Assembly (NCBI GenBank): GCA_015068175.1
Contig: SVLA01000029.1
Location: 1 to 16,340 of the forward strand
Origin: Oscillospiraceae bacterium
Lineage (GTDB): Bacteria > Bacillota_A > Clostridia > Oscillospirales > Oscillospiraceae
DNA: 16,340 nucleotides
Reading direction: 5' to 3'
The position numbers were made by a program, and so were the translations under genes. The notes beneath the pieces were generated by a model, which was not told where the DNA came from, made no database searches, and saw only the letters and a list, made by a program, of their open reading frames with translations. This document shows, piece after piece, positions 13,143-16,340 of this stretch (positions are counted from its first letter, which is position 1; each line of letters starts with the position of its first letter).

Positions 13143-14270
13143 TTATTCTTCAGCCTGGCCCGTAGGTTCCACCGGCTCCGTTTCCTGCGGCGGTTCCGGC
13201 AAGGTCTGGCAGACCGGATAAGCGGAATAATCCCAAACATAGCCGCTCATATCCTGATCCCCCAGGAACTGCGGTCCCTCCGCGGGTCCCGCCAGCACAT
13301 CCACATGATGGTAAACCCCATCCAGGCAAACGATATTCCAGTACCAGGGCGCGCCGGCCTTGGTGCCGGTCACCGTCACGCAATCCAGCTCCGCCTTTTT
13401 GCACAGCGCCTCATAGACCTGAGCCACCGTCCTGGAGTCGCCCACGCCATGGACCAGCAGACTGTAAGCCGGTGTAATGGAAGTTTCCTGCTCCAGTTCC
13501 CGTGCCGGATCCCGCAGGACGCTGTACAGCGATGCAAACCGCTCCTGGGGCATCATGTCCTCCCCAAGCTGTTCCACCGCCCGGCTGAACAGATAGGCCA
13601 CATGGCTCTGCATGGCTTTCAGCACGTCCCGGCCGTTCTGATAGTGGAATTTCAGCTCCACCACCCGGCTCCGCCCCTCTTCGGGATAGACGGCCGATGC
13701 CACATTGGGCAATTCCATCACCTTGTCAGGATTCTGTGCCCCGTAAGACGAGACCCACAGATCAAAGTCCACATCCGCAAACTGATCCACATACAGCACG
13801 ATACCGGCCTCGCACTTGTCGATGGCGCCGGCCACAGCCGTCATCATCTGCTCCACATTGGTGACCCGCCGAATCTTCTGGATCTGGGCCCGGCTGTACC
13901 GGTAGATCACGGTCACCGCGATGGCCGGCTGACCGCCGCTGGTGCCCAGTTCAAACTGGATGTCCTCCACCGCATAAGCGCCGATGGGGTCCCGCACCAG
14001 GACCTCCCGCACGGCGTCATTGGTATCCGAAGTGATCCTGCTCTGATCATAGCGGGTCATGGAAATGATGCCGCTTTCTTTGCCTTCCCGGATCATGTCC
14101 ACCAGGGTGCTGTGCAATTCATCATAGCGGGAAACGGAAACGATCTCCTCCTCTTCCTGATCCTCCGGCTTTTCGTTGCCGATGACGTGATGATAACTGC
14201 CGTCCATCATATCGCCGCAGCCTGCCAGCACCAAACTCAGCGCCAGCAAGACCGCCCAAATTCGCTTCAT
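13143..14270 (-). CDS. Lipoprotein with a degenerate transglutaminase-like domain
   Basis: A 375-residue lipoprotein with lipobox LVLAGC (C18). An acidic linker follows (residues 33-42, run of Glu). The middle (50-240) is a mixed alpha/beta region I do not recognise. Residues 268-326 align without gaps to the bacterial transglutaminase-like core, but the catalytic Cys position is S279, the His position is W309 (WYWN where HAWN is usual), and only the Asp (D324, HHVDV) is kept. It is probably not an active peptidase or transglutaminase; a binding or scaffold role is more likely. The C-terminal tail is Pro/Glu-rich. The start at 14270 has AGGAGG 6 bases upstream. It lies 12 bases after the YitT-family gene, so the two should be one transcript. 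No hairpin follows its stop. Confidence 0.85.
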   Translation of the reverse strand: MKRIWAVLLALSLVLAGCGDMMDGSYHHVIGNEKPEDQEEEEIVSVSRYDELHSTLVDMIREGKESGIISMTRYDQSRITSDTNDAVREVLVRDPIGAYAVEDIQFELGTSGGQPAIAVTVIYRYSRAQIQKIRRVTNVEQMMTAVAGAIDKCEAGIVLYVDQFADVDFDLWVSSYGAQNPDKVMELPNVASAVYPEEGRSRVVELKFHYQNGRDVLKAMQSHVAYLFSRAVEQLGEDMMPQERFASLYSVLRDPARELEQETSITPAYSLLVHGVGDSRTVAQVYEALCKKAELDCVTVTGTKAGAPWYWNIVCLDGVYHHVDVLAGPAEGPQFLGDQDMSGYVWDYSAYPVCQTLPEPPQETEPVEPTGQAEE

Positions 14271-14282
14271 AGACTTCCTCCT

Positions 14283-15146
14283 TTACAGAGAATCCTTGGA
14301 ATACTTGCTGAATCCGTCACCCAGCACATGGTGCGCTTCCTGCACGATGATAAATGCGTTGGGATCGATGTGGGTGACCAGCTCCTTCAGCTCCGCCACC
14401 TGCTGTTTTTTTACCGCCGTCAGCACCACCTTGGTGGCCCGATGGCTGTAACTGCCCTCACCGTGGAGGAACGTGGCGCCCCGGTCCAGCTTCTCACCGA
14501 TCTCCTGAGCGACCCGTTCGTATTGATCCGAAATGATCAGAGCCACCTTGGAATAGTCGAACCGATACACCACCGCATCCAGCACCTGGCCGGTAACAAA
14601 CACCGCAATGCCGGTGTACAGCGCTTTCGTAATATCGCCGTACACGATGCCCGTCAGCAGCACCACGACGGCATCGAACGCCATGGCGATCTGCCCGATG
14701 GGCACATTCCGCCAATGCAGCTTCAGCAGCCGCACCAAAATATCGGAGCCGCCGGTGGATGCGCCGCAGACGAACACCAATCCCAGGCCCAAACCGCCCA
14801 ACACGCCGCCGTACAGCGCCCCGATCAGCGGTTCCACCACCGGAAGCTGTATGGCCGCAAACAAGTCGATCAGCACAGAGCTGAGCACCATGCCCAGCAA
14901 GGAACCGACAAAAAACTTCCGTCCGATCTTCATACCGCTCAAGACAAACAGCGGCAGGTTGATCACGATGCTGACCACACCCACGCTGCCCACGCCCAAC
15001 AGTTTCACAATAATCTGCGCCAAACCGGAAATACCGCCGGCGTTCATCTCATTGGGCGCCAGAAATGCGGCAAACCCGAAAGAAAATACAGCGCTGCCGA
15101 CGATCGTCGCCAGGATCCACTTGTAACGATTCCAGATCTTTTGCAT
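14283..15146 (-). CDS. YitT-family membrane protein (DUF161/DUF2179)
   Basis: A 287-residue integral membrane protein of the normal YitT length. About six hydrophobic helices are seen (10-30, 44-70, 78-98, 106-128, 151-170, 176-194), with the family motif GASTGGSDIL (128-137). The C-terminal DUF2179 domain (200-278) is cytoplasmic, with RGATFLHGEGSYS and DPNAFIIVQEAHHVLGDGF. The family is widespread in Firmicutes; its transport substrate or role is not firmly known. GGGAGG lies 5 bases before the ATG. It is 24 bases downstream of the exported membrane protein gene and 12 bases upstream of the lipoprotein gene, so it is probably the middle gene of an operon. Confidence 0.94.
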   Translation of the reverse strand: MQKIWNRYKWILATIVGSAVFSFGFAAFLAPNEMNAGGISGLAQIIVKLLGVGSVGVVSIVINLPLFVLSGMKIGRKFFVGSLLGMVLSSVLIDLFAAIQLPVVEPLIGALYGGVLGGLGLGLVFVCGASTGGSDILVRLLKLHWRNVPIGQIAMAFDAVVVLLTGIVYGDITKALYTGIAVFVTGQVLDAVVYRFDYSKVALIISDQYERVAQEIGEKLDRGATFLHGEGSYSHRATKVVLTAVKKQQVAELKELVTHIDPNAFIIVQEAHHVLGDGFSKYSKDSL

Positions 15147-15170
15147 ATAATCCTCCCGAAATCTATAACA

Positions 15171-16094
15171 TCACAGCATCAGCAACCCCAACAACAGGGA
15201 CGCTGTATTGGCACAGACCGTAAAAGCAAGGCAACGCTTCCAGGACACTTCCGGCATTTTTCCGCGATAAATCAAAAACTCGCCGATATACACCGGGATC
15301 TCCAAAAACAGCACCACGAACCAATATTCCATACTCGAACTGCAGATGGCAATAAACCAAAGCAAAAAGATCTGGGCCAGCCGCATCAGAAACTGAGAAA
15401 CCACGTTGACCAGGAACACGAATCTTGCATGGGCCTGGATCTGCCGGAACCAGCGGGCCACCAACCATTCCACACCGCTGCTGGCCAGGATCCCCAAAAT
15501 ACCGAGGATCACAAAAACGGCGATCAGGCTGAAATTGGATTGGCTTTCCACCTTCAGTTGATCCTTGGCGCCATCATAGAAAAACCGATTCAGGCTGTAG
15601 GACAGAATGCCGGACGGCTCCAGCGACAGCGCTCCGGAAACCTGCAGGATATTCCCTTCCCCGTCCAGCATGGCCAGGCGGATCTTGCCTCGCTTCTCCA
15701 CATCCTGCTGATGATCGTCGGCCAAACCCCAGTCTCCATCATACATCACGGAGCTATTGGCGAAGAAACAAACCATGCCCTGCTTGCTCATCAGGATTTC
15801 CGACCGTGCATTCCGATAATGGAATGTATAAGACCGAAAATCACCTTCACAATACATTACGATGGGGGCATCCTCCGCAAATCCCTCCGGAAGATTTCCC
15901 TTCTCCAAGGGGCTGTATCGGGCATCGGTTTCCGGCAAATAGATCAGAAGATCCACATACACCGTTCCTTCCGGAACGTTTTCAAGAAAAAACTCATAAC
16001 TCGGGCCCGGAGCCGGCGCATTTGCAGAAACCGCTATGGGGCAGATCCACAGGAAAGCCAGAATCACCATACAAATCGAGCAAAACTTCTTCAT
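15171..16094 (-). CDS. Exported multi-spanning protein of unknown function
   Basis: A 307-residue protein. Residues 1-24 are a signal peptide (cleavage near VSANA). Residues 27-180 form an outside domain with the pattern NAPAPGPSYEF followed by PEGTVYVDLLIYLP. Four hydrophobic helices follow (187-213, 224-250, 256-276, 288-307), the last ending the protein. I recall unnamed Clostridia proteins with the same NAPAP start and PEGT-x-YVDLL segment, but no function is known to me. GGAGG lies 7 bases before the ATG. The gene starts 35 bases after the topoisomerase stop codon, with no visible promoter or terminator in between, so it may be co-transcribed with it. Confidence 0.85.
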   Translation of the reverse strand: MKKFCSICMVILAFLWICPIAVSANAPAPGPSYEFFLENVPEGTVYVDLLIYLPETDARYSPLEKGNLPEGFAEDAPIVMYCEGDFRSYTFHYRNARSEILMSKQGMVCFFANSSVMYDGDWGLADDHQQDVEKRGKIRLAMLDGEGNILQVSGALSLEPSGILSYSLNRFFYDGAKDQLKVESQSNFSLIAVFVILGILGILASSGVEWLVARWFRQIQAHARFVFLVNVVSQFLMRLAQIFLLWFIAICSSSMEYWFVVLFLEIPVYIGEFLIYRGKMPEVSWKRCLAFTVCANTASLLLGLLML

Positions 16095-16129
16095 ATCCGT
16101 TCCTCCGATCCCGCAGTTATTACTTTCCG

Positions 16130-16340
16130 TTACACATCAAAACTCTGCTGTTTTTCCACCGAATCTTCTTCCTTCAGCAGGGCACCTGCCGCAGGAATGG
16201 TCTTGGTGCGGTAGCGGCTCAGATTGGTGATACCGCTGTCCGCCACCGTCAGGGCATGGCTCAGCACCGCCTTCTTCTTCAGGCTGATGACGCTGACACC
16301 CTGGGTATTGCGGGTGGTCTTGGGCAGTAGCTGCGCCGTG
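16130..16340 (-). CDS. Type II topoisomerase A subunit, C-terminal end (GyrA/ParC-like), partial
   Basis: Only the last 69 codons are in the window; the gene runs in from the right edge. The visible peptide opens with TAQLLPKTTRNTQGVSVISL, typical of the last blades of the DNA-wrapping beta-pinwheel of GyrA/ParC proteins. It then gives LTVADSGITNL and a short charged tail ending SFDV. The full enzyme changes DNA supercoiling by double-strand passage. GyrA and ParC cannot be told apart from this fragment; the loss of an acidic gyrase-type tail and the divergent context make a ParC-like second copy a fair guess. The TAA stop is at 16132-16130. Confidence 0.8.
   Translation of the reverse strand, partial: TAQLLPKTTRNTQGVSVISLKKKAVLSHALTVADSGITNLSRYRTKTIPAAGALLKEEDSVEKQQSFDV

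Noticed and set aside
13305..16214. Long plus-strand open frame of about 970 codons across three minus-strand genes
   Set aside because: It spans three well-supported genes in antisense, including their intergenic ribosome binding sites, and the peptide is His/Gln-rich nonsense.

Overview
The window looks like a chromosomal segment of a GC-rich, anaerobic, low-oxygen-adapted member of the Clostridia, probably an Oscillospiraceae/Ruminococcaceae-type gut bacterium. This is an inference from several things: the oxygen-sensitive class III ribonucleotide reductase NrdD, strong AGGAGG-type ribosome binding sites, consensus sigma-A promoters, lipoproteins and YitT-type membrane proteins of Firmicutes style, and GCC/CTG/CGC-rich coding. 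I see no insertion sequence, phage gene, CRISPR array or rRNA.

Layout. 1-1500: terminator hairpins, then a Sel1/TPR-like repeat protein on the minus strand. 1511-3709: nrdD (minus), headed by a consensus promoter and a textbook tandem pair of NrdR boxes. 4010-5026: galM, aldose 1-epimerase (plus), with its own promoter and terminator. 5148-5930: a Cys-rich conserved protein of unknown function (plus). 5967-6098: a 43-residue membrane micro-protein (minus), convergent with it. 6204-6497: an ArsR/SmtB-family metal sensor (minus). 6616-7023: a small lipoprotein with a TTG start (plus).

7070-12928 is the most interesting block, a compact carbohydrate locus. It holds a 992-residue secreted, membrane-anchored GH127-like glycosidase, a 569-residue cytoplasmic paralogue of the same fold, and a divergent AraC-type regulator. 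Both enzymes keep the Glu / Glu-x-Cys / Cys-Cys signature of the cysteine-dependent beta-L-arabinofuranosidase family. The likely logic is that the surface enzyme trims a glycan outside, the cytoplasmic enzyme finishes the imported product, and the AraC protein switches the genes on. No transporter lies in the window. A near-consensus promoter on the opposite strand sits in the gap between the two enzyme genes.

12929-13142: a bidirectional terminator and tRNA-Gly(GCC) on the minus strand with its own strong promoter. 13143-16340: a minus-strand run consisting of the 3' end of a type II topoisomerase A subunit (GyrA/ParC-like), an exported multi-spanning protein, a YitT-family membrane protein, and a lipoprotein with a catalytically degenerate transglutaminase-like domain. 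The short gaps (35, 24 and 12 bases) suggest co-transcription of these last three or four genes.
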